Of a stretch of DNA of 64,000 nt, positions 34,311 to 42,720 are shown one piece after another. The position numbers and the translations under genes are program-made. The DNA comes from CAVTUU01 sp045804965 (GTDB lineage Bacteria; Chloroflexota; Chloroflexia; Thermomicrobiales; UBA6265). The stretch spans positions 430,511-494,510 of the forward strand of contig JBJMMD010000047.1 in assembly GCA_045804965.1 (NCBI GenBank), given 5' to 3'. The notes under the pieces are model-generated. The model did not search any database. It saw only the letters and a list, made by a program, of their open reading frames with translations, and had not been told where the DNA came from. Within the stretch, counting starts at the first letter, position 1. The number at the start of each line of letters is the position of its first letter.

Positions 34311-36524
34311 CTAGCCGAGGCCACAGGTGCCGCCAAAGCAGTATTGGCCTACGGGGCACGGCATCCCGCACCCGCCGCAGTTGGCCGGGTCGCTGTTGGT
34401 ATCGACGCAAGTCCCACCGCAGCAACTCAGGCCGTCGCACGTGAAGCCGCAGCTTCCGCAATTGTTAGGGTCTGAGGAGAGATCGAGGCAGGTCCCGCTG
34501 CAATCGGTCGTACCGGACGGGCATGCGCAGACGCCGCCCGCGCAGACGAGCCCAGGTTGACAGCACGTGCCTCCACAGGGAGGAGTGCTATCCGGGCAAA
34601 GACACTGGCCATTGGTACAGGTTAGACCCAATGCGCAGCAACTCTGCCCACACGGAGGGGAGCTATCCGGACAGGAACACTTACCACCGGTGCAGAGCGA
34701 ACCACTTGGGCAGACAATACCGCAATCACCGCAATTGTTGGCATCCGACGTGAGATCAACGCATACGTTGTTGCAAGAGGTCGTACCGGAGGCGCACCCA
34801 CAGGTGCCGCCCGAACAGTTGGTCCCTTGGGGGCAAACAGTCTGGCAGTCGCCGCAATGGGCCGGATCACTGGTCGTGTCAACGCAGATTCCGGAGCAAC
34901 AAGCGCCATTGCCGCATCCGTTGCCGCAGTCGCCGCAGTTATTGGGATCGCTCCTCGTGTCAACGCACACGTCACCGCAATTCTGCTGGGGGGCAGAACA
35001 GGTTGTCGGCGTCGGCGTCGGCAAAAGGGCTTGGGCATTGAGAAATCCAGTCGTTGGACAGGAATCCGGGTTGATGAGGCAATTTGACAGCGACGACACG
35101 ATCTGATCAACCAGCGGTCCGAGGTCCTTTCGGAGATCATCGGCGCTGAGGGGAGCCTGACCAGGTGATCGGGGCACGGCGGCCAGATCGACGGCGATGA
35201 TGATCGCCAACGACCCAAACGGAACAAAGATGTGCGTGAGCAGGCCGAAGGCCGGTCCATTTGGCGAGCCTGCGCCCTCGTCGTCCTGGTAGGCATAAGA
35301 CCGCTCGTCCTGGACCTCGACAGAGTCTTGCAGGGTTAGTTCGGGCCGAGCGCGGTCGATCCGGGCTTTTGTCTCCTCGAGAAACTTCCGCGCTTCATCT
35401 TCTCCGGCAAAAACATATTGGGTTGCAGCGAGCGTCAAATCGTAACCATCGTGAAATGGCTGAGATAGAGCAATGGGTTGTTTCAGGGTAAGGCCATAGA
35501 CAACATCATTGGCGTTTCGTTGGTCAGCCGCCGCCGAGAAGGCCGATTGACCGAATTTGACGACAATCGCTCCGTCGGAAACGCTCAGCCATTGCACGGC
35601 CGTCTTCGGCGCGTCCAACCCATTCACGGCAAAAATGGGAAGCGTGTTCTTGGAGGCAAGCGTTTGCTTGATGCTACTGGACGACTGCAGCAGTGTGCGC
35701 TGCACGAATTTCGCCGGCCCGGAAACGGCCCGCATCGCCTGCTTTACCGGTCCGATCGAGGCTTGAACCGCCGTCCCGGCGGTGCCGACCGTACCGACCG
35801 CGCTCAGTTTTCTGTCGACCCTGAGGCCAACCCCCGCCAACTGCTTCCCCGTGATCGATTGCGTAGAGAACTCGCGGACACGCGTATCGAATATGAATCG
35901 GTCTCGCTGACCCACGGCCGCAGCTTCGTCGGACGGCGTTGTGCCGCTATTCGCCGGGCTGCTGAAGTTCACGCACCCACCTTGGCACCCGACGAGGACA
36001 ACATTGCTCCCTGCGGGCTTGGTGCCGCCGGTCAGCTGCTGTCGGGTGCCCTCGGAGAGGAGCTTGGCGACATAGGCGCTGTGAGTTGCAACGGCATTGT
36101 CTGTCGTGCCGAGGTCAAACAGAATCGTCGTGATGCTTCGTTGCGGCTCGTTCTGCCCGTCTTTTTTGCCCCTGGTGATGGTGGCGTAATACGCCCCTCG
36201 GCATTGCGAAACCGTATCCAGCCAATCCTGCGGCATGGATGGAAGCGCGGCGACATCTGCGATCCGAGTTGGAGGTCCGGTCAGTTCGAAGTCCAGCTCG
36301 TATTCTTCAAGGCCAGGATCAGTCGGCAAAGCGACTAGGAACGGGAAGTTTGGGAGTGGGACGTCGGAGGACTGCGCTGAAGCAAGGTCATCAATCGCAC
36401 GGAGGGCGCGGTTTCGACCGAACAGAGATACGAGTGTCCCAGCAGCGACCATTCGGAGCAATTGGCGACGGGAGGTCGTTTTTGAGACCGCAGTGGCGAA
36501 CTCATCGAACCATCGGTCTTCCAA
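34311..36524 (-). CDS. Tat-exported protein with a C-terminal array of cysteine-knot repeats
   Basis: A 737-residue protein. TTG 36524 is preferred: AGAGGAGG lies five bases upstream and gives LEDRWFDEFATAVSKTTSRRQLLRM, parallel to the protein at 20386. An ATG at 36575 is open but lacks a ribosome site. The Tat signal is followed by a globular region of about 440 residues with no recognised family (FIFDTRVREFSTQSITGKQL, FVFAGEDEARKFLEE). From about residue 520 a cysteine array begins, with repeats of the form C-x3-CVDTxSDPxNCGxCG, ending CCGGTCVDTNSDPANCGGCG. Such arrays are extracellular. The stop is 37 bases from the end of the convergent cyclase gene. Confidence 0.85.
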   Translation of the reverse strand: MEDRWFDEFATAVSKTTSRRQLLRMVAAGTLVSLFGRNRALRAIDDLASAQSSDVPLPNFPFLVALPTDPGLEEYELDFELTGPPTRIADVAALPSMPQDWLDTVSQCRGAYYATITRGKKDGQNEPQRSITTILFDLGTTDNAVATHSAYVAKLLSEGTRQQLTGGTKPAGSNVVLVGCQGGCVNFSSPANSGTTPSDEAAAVGQRDRFIFDTRVREFSTQSITGKQLAGVGLRVDRKLSAVGTVGTAGTAVQASIGPVKQAMRAVSGPAKFVQRTLLQSSSSIKQTLASKNTLPIFAVNGLDAPKTAVQWLSVSDGAIVVKFGQSAFSAAADQRNANDVVYGLTLKQPIALSQPFHDGYDLTLAATQYVFAGEDEARKFLEETKARIDRARPELTLQDSVEVQDERSYAYQDDEGAGSPNGPAFGLLTHIFVPFGSLAIIIAVDLAAVPRSPGQAPLSADDLRKDLGPLVDQIVSSLSNCLINPDSCPTTGFLNAQALLPTPTPTTCSAPQQNCGDVCVDTRSDPNNCGDCGNGCGNGACCSGICVDTTSDPAHCGDCQTVCPQGTNCSGGTCGCASGTTSCNNVCVDLTSDANNCGDCGIVCPSGSLCTGGKCSCPDSSPPCGQSCCALGLTCTNGQCLCPDSTPPCGGTCCQPGLVCAGGVCACPSGTTDCSGTCLDLSSDPNNCGSCGFTCDGLSCCGGTCVDTNSDPANCGGCGMPCPVGQYCFGGTCGLG

Positions 36525-36734
36525 TATGGCCTCCTCTGAGAGATGCCAGCGGCCGAGCGGCGCTAGGTTCAGCATCTCGCATTCGCGCCGGGTCCAGATT
36601 AGTTGGTCAACTTCCCCAATGGTCAGGGACTAACCCGTTGCTGTCAACATTATTTGTGGATTGCATTGTCGCTACCTTGCGCTCGAAGGCACCAGATTCC
36701 AGCCCTTAGAGTTCGATCCGAATCTCTAGCGACC

Positions 36735-37105
36735 GGTGGCGAGGTGTCGAACGCATGGAACTCCGACCGCGTCGGCCAGTTTATCGCCCCCGACGCCGTC
36801 GACCACGGCTCGCCACCTGGCGACGCGGGAGCCTCGTCGGCGACCACGAATTTGGAAAGCATTCGTTGTCACGTTTCTGGACGTCCACTTTACTTTCTAG
36901 GATCAAGTTGAGGCCGAGGAAACGGTTTCGATCTCGGTGACATTCATCGACAACCACCCCGGCACCTTTGACGTGGTGCCACCCATCGTCGAATAGGTCT
37001 TGGTCCCCGTTTTGAGATGTCGCGCACTGTGGATGGCAAGCCCTTCAAATTCGGGGGCAACTTCGACGTACCGCCCAACGGCGTCGTGGTGGGCGCCTTA
37101 AAAAT
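36735..37105 (+). pseudogene. Decayed SnoaL-like gene
   Basis: Three reading frames in order rebuild one SnoaL-like protein. First frame: SNAWNSDRVGQFIAPDAVDH (like VWN...APDxVDHG). A frameshift follows, then a second frame: WKAFVVTFLDVHFTF, a TAG at 36898-36900, and DQVEAEETVSISVTFIDNHP continuing GTFDVVPP, ending TAG at 36994. A third frame then has RTVDGKPFKFGGNFD (like the DGKI-E-x-W-x-x-D block). These are the family motifs in their proper order and spacing. With two frameshifts and an in-frame stop it cannot be functional. The ends are approximate. It occupies most of the 609-base gap 36525-37133; 36525-36734 holds nothing recognised. Confidence 0.65.
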
Positions 37106-37133
37106 GAGGGCTCGCGAGTCTGGCTCTAGGCTC

Positions 37134-37976
37134 TCACCCGAGTCCCTCGGCGCATAGCAGGTCGTCCAACCGGTCGATGAGGGCGTGGGCGCACATGACT
37201 AGGCGACCGTCACTCCAGGGGACTGGAATCGCGGCGATCAGATCACCGATTAGCTCCTCCATGTCGGACGGGAGAAGGGGGCATTCGCGCCGGGCAATGG
37301 TCAGCAGGCGCTTCTCGCCTGGGTGCGGGACGCGGTTGAGGGTGAAGAGGATATCGAAGTAGCTCGCCAACAGGGCGGCAGCCCGGTGGTGGACGCTCAC
37401 GGCATCGTTTCGGGCAATGGCTCGTTCGATCTGGTGCAGAAAGGACGAGTGAGCGTCCCGCAACAGGGGCCGATTGTTGGCGACGATCGCCCGCCGCAGC
37501 GGCTCCGGGTAGGGTCGTCTGGCCATCGCCTGGAGCGACGCGAACCAGCCCGACCGGTCGAAGAGTGGCACGGAGTGGAGCACCGTCCGCCAGAAGCAGG
37601 TCGAGTAGCCGACCGAGGGCAGGTGTTCATCGAGCACCCGACCTAACTGCTGCTCGGTCCAGACCGGCGTCCAGTAGATCAAGTCGATGGCAAGGCCGGT
37701 CCGTGCGTCGGTCCACTCGTCGCCCGGGCCGAAGGCCTGGTTGTCGAGTTCGGGCAAGCGGTCATGCGCTCGCGCCAGTTCGGCCCGGAGCGCGAGCGGG
37801 GGCGGCTGCGGACTATAGACGTACAGATCGATGTCGGACCCCTCATCCGCGTCGCCAGCTGGGGCCGAGCCGCCCAACGCGATCGCCGTCACCTCTGGCA
37901 GCCCGCCCAACCGCCCCGCGATCTCGCGCACGAGCTCCGGCACTACCGAGATCCTATCTTTGATTGCGCTCTCCAC
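37134..37976 (-). CDS. MNT-type nucleotidyltransferase (DUF4037-like)
   Basis: A 280-residue protein with GTG 37976 as preferred start: AAGGAGG lies five bases upstream, while ATG 37991 would contain that site. The minimal nucleotidyltransferase signature is complete: GGS at 35-37, D48 and D50 in SDIDLYVY, and third Asp D98 in GLAIDLIYW. The C-terminal half is helical (RAIVANNRPLLRDAHSSFLHQ, AALLASYFDILFTLNRV), as in DUF4037-type proteins. The family transfers a nucleotide to a small molecule such as an aminoglycoside, or to a protein. A small co-directional ORF lies 34 bases upstream, so the pair could be one operon. Confidence 0.82.
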   Translation of the reverse strand: MESAIKDRISVVPELVREIAGRLGGLPEVTAIALGGSAPAGDADEGSDIDLYVYSPQPPPLALRAELARAHDRLPELDNQAFGPGDEWTDARTGLAIDLIYWTPVWTEQQLGRVLDEHLPSVGYSTCFWRTVLHSVPLFDRSGWFASLQAMARRPYPEPLRRAIVANNRPLLRDAHSSFLHQIERAIARNDAVSVHHRAAALLASYFDILFTLNRVPHPGEKRLLTIARRECPLLPSDMEELIGDLIAAIPVPWSDGRLVMCAHALIDRLDDLLCAEGLG

Positions 37977-38010
37977 CAATACCTCCTTCATGCCTCGTGC
38001 CTGGAACACG

Positions 38011-38226
38011 CTAGTCGCCGGACGAGATAAGATGCTTTGCCAATTCGGGGCGCTCTGAATGTTCGCGCGCCTTCGCCACGATGGAGGCGAAGCCCCGGCC
38101 GAGCGCGACGACCGCCCATCGGATGCGCGATGGCCGCTCGTTTCCCGGATCTTCGTATTCAAGCTGTGCCTGAATCAATCGCCGCACATCAATGATGGAG
38201 ACGAAACCACTGATATTCCCGTCCAT
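38011..38226 (-). CDS. 71-residue protein upstream of the nucleotidyltransferase
   Basis: A short frame with a strong ribosome site (AGGAGGG eight bases before ATG 38226). It begins MDGNISGFVSIIDVRRLIQ and ends with HLISSGD. There is no signal peptide or TM segment; it looks alpha-helical and slightly basic in the middle. No family is recognised. Pairing with the MNT-type gene recalls small-protein partners of MNT toxin-antitoxin modules, but the usual HEPN motif (R-x4-6-H) is not obvious, so this is only a possibility. Confidence 0.6.
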   Translation of the reverse strand: MDGNISGFVSIIDVRRLIQAQLEYEDPGNERPSRIRWAVVALGRGFASIVAKAREHSERPELAKHLISSGD

Positions 38227-38389
38227 TACACATTCCCTCCTATCGCGGCCGGTGGCCGATGACGCTTATTCGTCACACCCGAGTTAGTTCGCCGGGCAAG
38301 GTCAGATGATGCCGTCCGGATTGTTCCGCGACATCGTCGAAAACACGTCAATGCGGGGAGATGGCGCTAGGCACCTTACGTGTTTTGAC

Positions 38390-39320
38390 GTAGGGGCTTT
38401 ATCTGCGTCTAAGAGCTTCCGCCAATAGGCTAGGCATCACAGTTTTCTGGGCGGGCGCCGGTCCCAACGGTAGCGCGACCAGCCTTCCCGCACGAGACGG
38501 CCAGCGATAATGAGCACCGCCGAGAAGGCGATCCAGAAGGCGACGACAACCGCTCGGCGCTCGGTGCACCAGACGAGCTTCTTGTGGGCATTGGTCCAGG
38601 CGGTAGTGCGTTCGACCACCCACCGCTGCCCGGCCGTAATCGGCACGGGGCATCCCTTGCGAGCGATCTCAGCTTCGACACCACTCGCGGCCGGTAGGGT
38701 GCGGATGCGGTCGGAATCGTAGCCCCGATCGAGATGCACCCTCATGGCAACGTCGGCCACGGCCATCGCCTCCAGCGTGGGCACCAGCAGACGAACATCA
38801 TGGTGGTTCGCAGGGGCGGCGACGATGCCGAGCGGGATTCCCGCCGCATCGACGGCCAACGAGCGCTTCAGGCCTTGCTTGCCCCGATCGACGAGACTGC
38901 GGCCGGCCAGTCCGCCGCCACAAGGGGCATTGGTGATGCAGCCGCCGATGGAGATGTCCGCGAGCGCCAGACCAATCATGCGGTCATAGGCCGCCAGGGC
39001 CAGGTTGCGCAGCGTGTCCATGATGCCGGTCGCAATCCAGGTGTCCCGTCGCCGGCGCAAGGTCGTGGCGGAGCAAGTATCCTCAGCGATCCGGTGATAG
39101 GCGCACCCGAACACGAGCACTTGGCCCAACTTGTCGAAGACCACCCGATCGGGGACGCGCGGCCGGTGGCAGCCGAGGGGATGGCTCGCCTTACGTGCGG
39201 GGAGCAGCACGACGAACTGGTCCCAGACAGGCGCGATGATGGATGATGGTACAGCGGGCATGGCGGCGCTCCTCTCAGGGAAAGCGTGATGGTCTTCCCG
39301 CAGGATGAAGCGCCCTGGTT
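38390..39320 (-). mobile_element. IS5-type insertion sequence
   Basis: One transposase gene fills the element. Possible ends are weakly complementary: a segment near 38392-38415 (GGCTTTATCTGCGTCTAAG) and the reverse complement of 39291-39316 (GGGCGCTTCATCCTGCGGGA). They agree only in part, so the borders are approximate, and no target duplication was found. It lies between the 71-residue gene and the MBL gene. Confidence 0.5.
38437..39261 (-). CDS. IS5 family transposase
   Basis: A 274-residue DDE transposase from ATG 39261 (GAGAGGAG upstream). It shows the N-terminal DUF4096-like region (WDQFVVLLPARKASHPLGCH, VFDKLGQVLVFGCAYHRIAE) and the RNase H-like core with DISIGGCITNAPCGGGLAGR (first Asp), RSLVDRGKQGLKRSLAVDAAG, LDRGYDSD (second Asp) and RWVVERTTAW (Glu). 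The Y-x-x-x-x-x-K at the end is modified (NAHKKLVW). No stop or frameshift is present, so it could be active. The first residues are typical of the one-ORF IS5 subgroup. Confidence 0.9.
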   Translation of the reverse strand: MPAVPSSIIAPVWDQFVVLLPARKASHPLGCHRPRVPDRVVFDKLGQVLVFGCAYHRIAEDTCSATTLRRRRDTWIATGIMDTLRNLALAAYDRMIGLALADISIGGCITNAPCGGGLAGRSLVDRGKQGLKRSLAVDAAGIPLGIVAAPANHHDVRLLVPTLEAMAVADVAMRVHLDRGYDSDRIRTLPAASGVEAEIARKGCPVPITAGQRWVVERTTAWTNAHKKLVWCTERRAVVVAFWIAFSAVLIIAGRLVREGWSRYRWDRRPPRKL

Positions 39321-39377
39321 GCTCGTGCGCACCGCTGCATTCACCTACCTGTTGGTCCAAGCGCTAAGGAGAGCAGC

Positions 39378-40268
39378 ATGGATGCCAGAAGCTACCGCTT
39401 CTCGCTCGGCCAGTTCACCTGTATCGCCGCCAGTGACGGCGGGTTTAACTATGCGCTCACGAGCTTCTTCGCCAACGTCCCTCAGTCCGAGGTCACCGAG
39501 GTGCTCCGGCGGCGTCGGCTGCCCAGCGATCGGATTTTCACACCCTACACCTGCCTGTTCGTCGATACCGGCGAGCATCGCGTGATGATTGATACCGGGA
39601 TCGGGAACTTTGGAGAGGCGTTAGTAAAGATGACGCCTAACATTGACCACGCCACGACGGTAACTGGCACCCTCCGCAGCAGCCTGGCGGCAGCAGGGGT
39701 CGACCCGGCCACCGTCGACACGATCATCATCACGCACGCCCACCTCGATCATGTCGGCGGCGTGCTGGACGAGGCTGGCGCACCCGTCTTTGCAAACGCG
39801 CGGTACGTCATCGGTCGGGACGAGTGGCGCTTCTGGTCATCGGAGACCGCTGTGGACTTGGCCCCCGGCCCTTTCGTCGATATCGCTCGCCGCTCGCTCG
39901 ATCCCGTGCGCGACCGGCTGGAGCAGGTTGGGGACGGCGACGAGATTCTGCCCGGCATCCAGGCCATTGCCACGCCGGGTCACACACCAGGTCACCTCGC
40001 GCTGGAGCTTACGTCGGACGGCGAGTCGCTGCTGCACGTCTCGGATGTCGCACTGCATCCGCTGCATCTGGAGCATCCGGACTGGGTGCCAATCTTCGAC
40101 ATGCTGCCCGACCAGGCGGCGGCGAGCAAGCGCCACACCTTCGATCGCGCCGCGGCCGAGGGGCTGCTGGTTTTTGGCCACCACTTCCCGCCCTTCCCGA
40201 ATCTCGGGCACGTGCAGAAGCACGATACCGGCTGGACGTGGGAGCCGGTACAGCTCGGATCGCGGTAG
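39378..40268 (+). CDS. MBL-fold metallo-hydrolase
   Basis: A 296-residue metallo-beta-lactamase-fold protein. The HxHxDH motif is THAHLDHVGG (H120, H122, D124, H125); further ligands are in ATPGHTPGH, VSDVALH and FGHHFPPFP. It resembles the quorum-quenching lactonase / methyl-parathion-hydrolase group by length and by the TSFFANVP segment, but the substrate cannot be stated. TAAGGAGAGCAGC precedes ATG 39378. The promoter may lie in or be affected by the IS just upstream. Confidence 0.92.
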   Translation: MDARSYRFSLGQFTCIAASDGGFNYALTSFFANVPQSEVTEVLRRRRLPSDRIFTPYTCLFVDTGEHRVMIDTGIGNFGEALVKMTPNIDHATTVTGTLRSSLAAAGVDPATVDTIIITHAHLDHVGGVLDEAGAPVFANARYVIGRDEWRFWSSETAVDLAPGPFVDIARRSLDPVRDRLEQVGDGDEILPGIQAIATPGHTPGHLALELTSDGESLLHVSDVALHPLHLEHPDWVPIFDMLPDQAAASKRHTFDRAAAEGLLVFGHHFPPFPNLGHVQKHDTGWTWEPVQLGSR

Positions 40269-40383
40269 GTGTCAGCTCGTTCGGGGATCGACGCTGCGGT
40301 GGCCGAGGCTCCGCCTTGTTCCGGCGCGGTACTACGCGATGTCAACCGGTCGCATCCGCAACACGTCCCTATTGGCGCAAGCT

Positions 40384-42720
40384 CTAAATCAGGCCATGTC
40401 TATAGGCGTAAGCGACCGCTGCGGTGCGGGAGGGGACGCCGAGCTTGGCCAGGATGCGGGACACATGGGTCATCGCCGTCCGCCGGCTGATGAAGAGCGC
40501 GTCCCCAATTTCCTGGTCGGAGAGCCCTTCGGCGATGAGTCGCACGATCTGAAGTTGTCTTTCGGTTAGGACGAGCGGCGGGGGTGACCCGAGCGGGGTA
40601 ACCGGAGGCACGGTCCCCGATTTGGACTTTCCGACTTCAATTGCTTCGGCAATCGCTGCCGGGAGCGGGAGAGATCGCCCGAGTTCCCAGGCGCGCGCGA
40701 AGGCCTGCTCCCCGAGCTGCACCCTCGCCATAGCAACGAGGCGATCGTGCTCATCTGGGACGTCGGGGTGCGCGATCCCGATGGAAGCAGCCAGGACTTC
40801 TGCGGCAGCGAGCAGCCGTACCGATTGCTCCGGGTCGCCGCGCCTGATGGCAACGAACCCGAGTCGTTCCAGGCACCAGGCCAAACCGGGAAGGTCACCT
40901 TCATCCGCGTTCAGTTCGAAGCTCTCGCGGAAGAGGTCAGCCGCCCGATCGAGATCACCCTGCCGATATGCGGAATCTCCGAGACCGTGGAGCGCAGTTG
41001 CGATGCCCCAAGCATTCCCGAGTTGTCGCCAGGTATCGAGCGCCTGCTCCAGGAACTCCGCCGCTCGGTCGTAGTTACCCTGAATGTGGGCGATAGTGCC
41101 GATGTTGGCAACAACCACGGCGATCCAGGGTTCGTCTTCAGGCGCCCGGAGATGAACGACCGCTTCATCAAAGAGGGTTTTCGCTCGGTCGGTCTCGCCC
41201 CGCTGCACGGCAACGTTGCCGAATAGGTTGAGGGCTTTGCCGACGCCAGATGGGTCCCCGCGCTCCCGTGACACTGCGCGCAACTCTTCGGCGAGAGCGA
41301 CAGCTCGTTCCGGCTCGCGAGCCATGGAAGCCAAAGCGCTCGCGCCATAGAGTGCATCCGTCCTAGGATCGGATACGTCGCCACGGCTGGCAGCAACTGC
41401 CCGCTCAAGCCAGGCGTAACCCTCAGTCACATGCCCGCGCACGGCCCAAAATCGCCAGAGACCGGACACGAGTACGAGCATACGATTCGGATCACGATCG
41501 GCCACCCAACCGAGGGCGGCGCGAAGGTTGCCGTGCTCAGCTTCCAGTCGGTCGAACCAGATTGCCTGCTCCGCCCCTTCAAGAAACGGCCGGGCCGACT
41601 CAACCAATTGGACGCACCAGCCGGCGTGGGCAGAACGTGTCGCCTCCAATTCGCCTTCCGCCGTCAGTCGCTCTAGCGCGAACTCGCGAATCGTCTCGAG
41701 CATCGAGACACGAGTGACAGCGTCGGGCGCCTCTACTCGCCGGAGGAGACTCTTGTCGAGCAGGGACACGAGCACATCGAAGACGGAAGGAATGCCGAGT
41801 GGAGAAACGGCTTCGGCGGCTTCCAGGGTTATCCCGTCGACGAAGACTCCCAAGCGGCGGAAGAGGGTTTGCTCTTCGCGCGAGAGCAGATCGTAGGACC
41901 AGGCGATCGCGTCGCGCATCGCCTGCAGGCGCGGAGGAAGGTCACGAGCGCCGCGCACGAGGAGGGCGAGACGCTTGTCCAACCTCGCCAGGAGCGCCTC
42001 AGGCGAGAGCAGCTTGATGTGGGCCGCAGCCAGCTCGAGCGCAAGCGGTAGACCGTCGAGGCGCGCGCAGATGGCAGCGACGGCCGAAGCGTTCGCGTCT
42101 GTGAGCACGAAGTCAGGCCGCACGGCGCGGCAGCGTTCCACGAAGAGCGCTACTGCGCCGTTTTTCGCGAGATCAGCCACCGGCGGGGTCTCGTCGGCGG
42201 TTGGCAGATCGAGTGGGGCCACAGGGAATTCGAGCTCGCCCCTCAGCCTGAGGGCCTCTCGGCTTGTCGCCAGAACGGTCAGACTGCGGCATGTGGCCAA
42301 CACTCCGCTCACACGCGGCGCGGCACTGATGACCTGTTCGAAGTTGTCAAGGACCAAGAGGAGTGCGCGATCGCGGAGCACGGCTACTAACCGCGCCTCC
42401 ACCAGTTGATCGCCCGTTTCCTGGACGCCGAACACCTGGGCGATCGTGGGAAGAACGAGGTCCGGATCGCGGATCGCAGTCAGGGGCACGAAGACGACGC
42501 CATCCGGCAGGTTGTCGGCGAGATTGGCCGCGGCCTCGATCGCAAGGCGGGTCTTGCCGACACCGCCCGGCCCGGTGAGCGTGACAAGCGGTACGTCAGG
42601 CCGCAGAATCGCATCTCTCAGGGCAGCCAGCTCACGCCCTCGTCCAACCAACCGCGTGAGCGGGCGCGGCAGGTTGGCGGCGTGCTCGACGTTCAACTCC
42701 GCAACTATGCGCGGTTTCAT
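40384..42720 (-). CDS. LuxR-type STAND ATPase regulator (copy A)
   Basis: A 778-residue transcription factor. An NB-ARC/AAA-type ATPase comes first (Walker A GPGGVGKT, residues 50-57; LLLVLDNFEQ; DGLPLALELAAAHIKLL), then a winged-helix and TPR middle, and a C-terminal LuxR/GerE helix-turn-helix (LTERQLQIVRLIAEGLSDQE, ISRRTAMTHVSRILAKLGV). It belongs to the MalT/LAL-like one-component class, activated by ligand and ATP. ATG 42720 overlaps the stop of the GrpB-like gene by ATGA, so the two are translationally coupled. Confidence 0.92.
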   Translation of the reverse strand: MKPRIVAELNVEHAANLPRPLTRLVGRGRELAALRDAILRPDVPLVTLTGPGGVGKTRLAIEAAANLADNLPDGVVFVPLTAIRDPDLVLPTIAQVFGVQETGDQLVEARLVAVLRDRALLLVLDNFEQVISAAPRVSGVLATCRSLTVLATSREALRLRGELEFPVAPLDLPTADETPPVADLAKNGAVALFVERCRAVRPDFVLTDANASAVAAICARLDGLPLALELAAAHIKLLSPEALLARLDKRLALLVRGARDLPPRLQAMRDAIAWSYDLLSREEQTLFRRLGVFVDGITLEAAEAVSPLGIPSVFDVLVSLLDKSLLRRVEAPDAVTRVSMLETIREFALERLTAEGELEATRSAHAGWCVQLVESARPFLEGAEQAIWFDRLEAEHGNLRAALGWVADRDPNRMLVLVSGLWRFWAVRGHVTEGYAWLERAVAASRGDVSDPRTDALYGASALASMAREPERAVALAEELRAVSRERGDPSGVGKALNLFGNVAVQRGETDRAKTLFDEAVVHLRAPEDEPWIAVVVANIGTIAHIQGNYDRAAEFLEQALDTWRQLGNAWGIATALHGLGDSAYRQGDLDRAADLFRESFELNADEGDLPGLAWCLERLGFVAIRRGDPEQSVRLLAAAEVLAASIGIAHPDVPDEHDRLVAMARVQLGEQAFARAWELGRSLPLPAAIAEAIEVGKSKSGTVPPVTPLGSPPPLVLTERQLQIVRLIAEGLSDQEIGDALFISRRTAMTHVSRILAKLGVPSRTAAVAYAYRHGLI

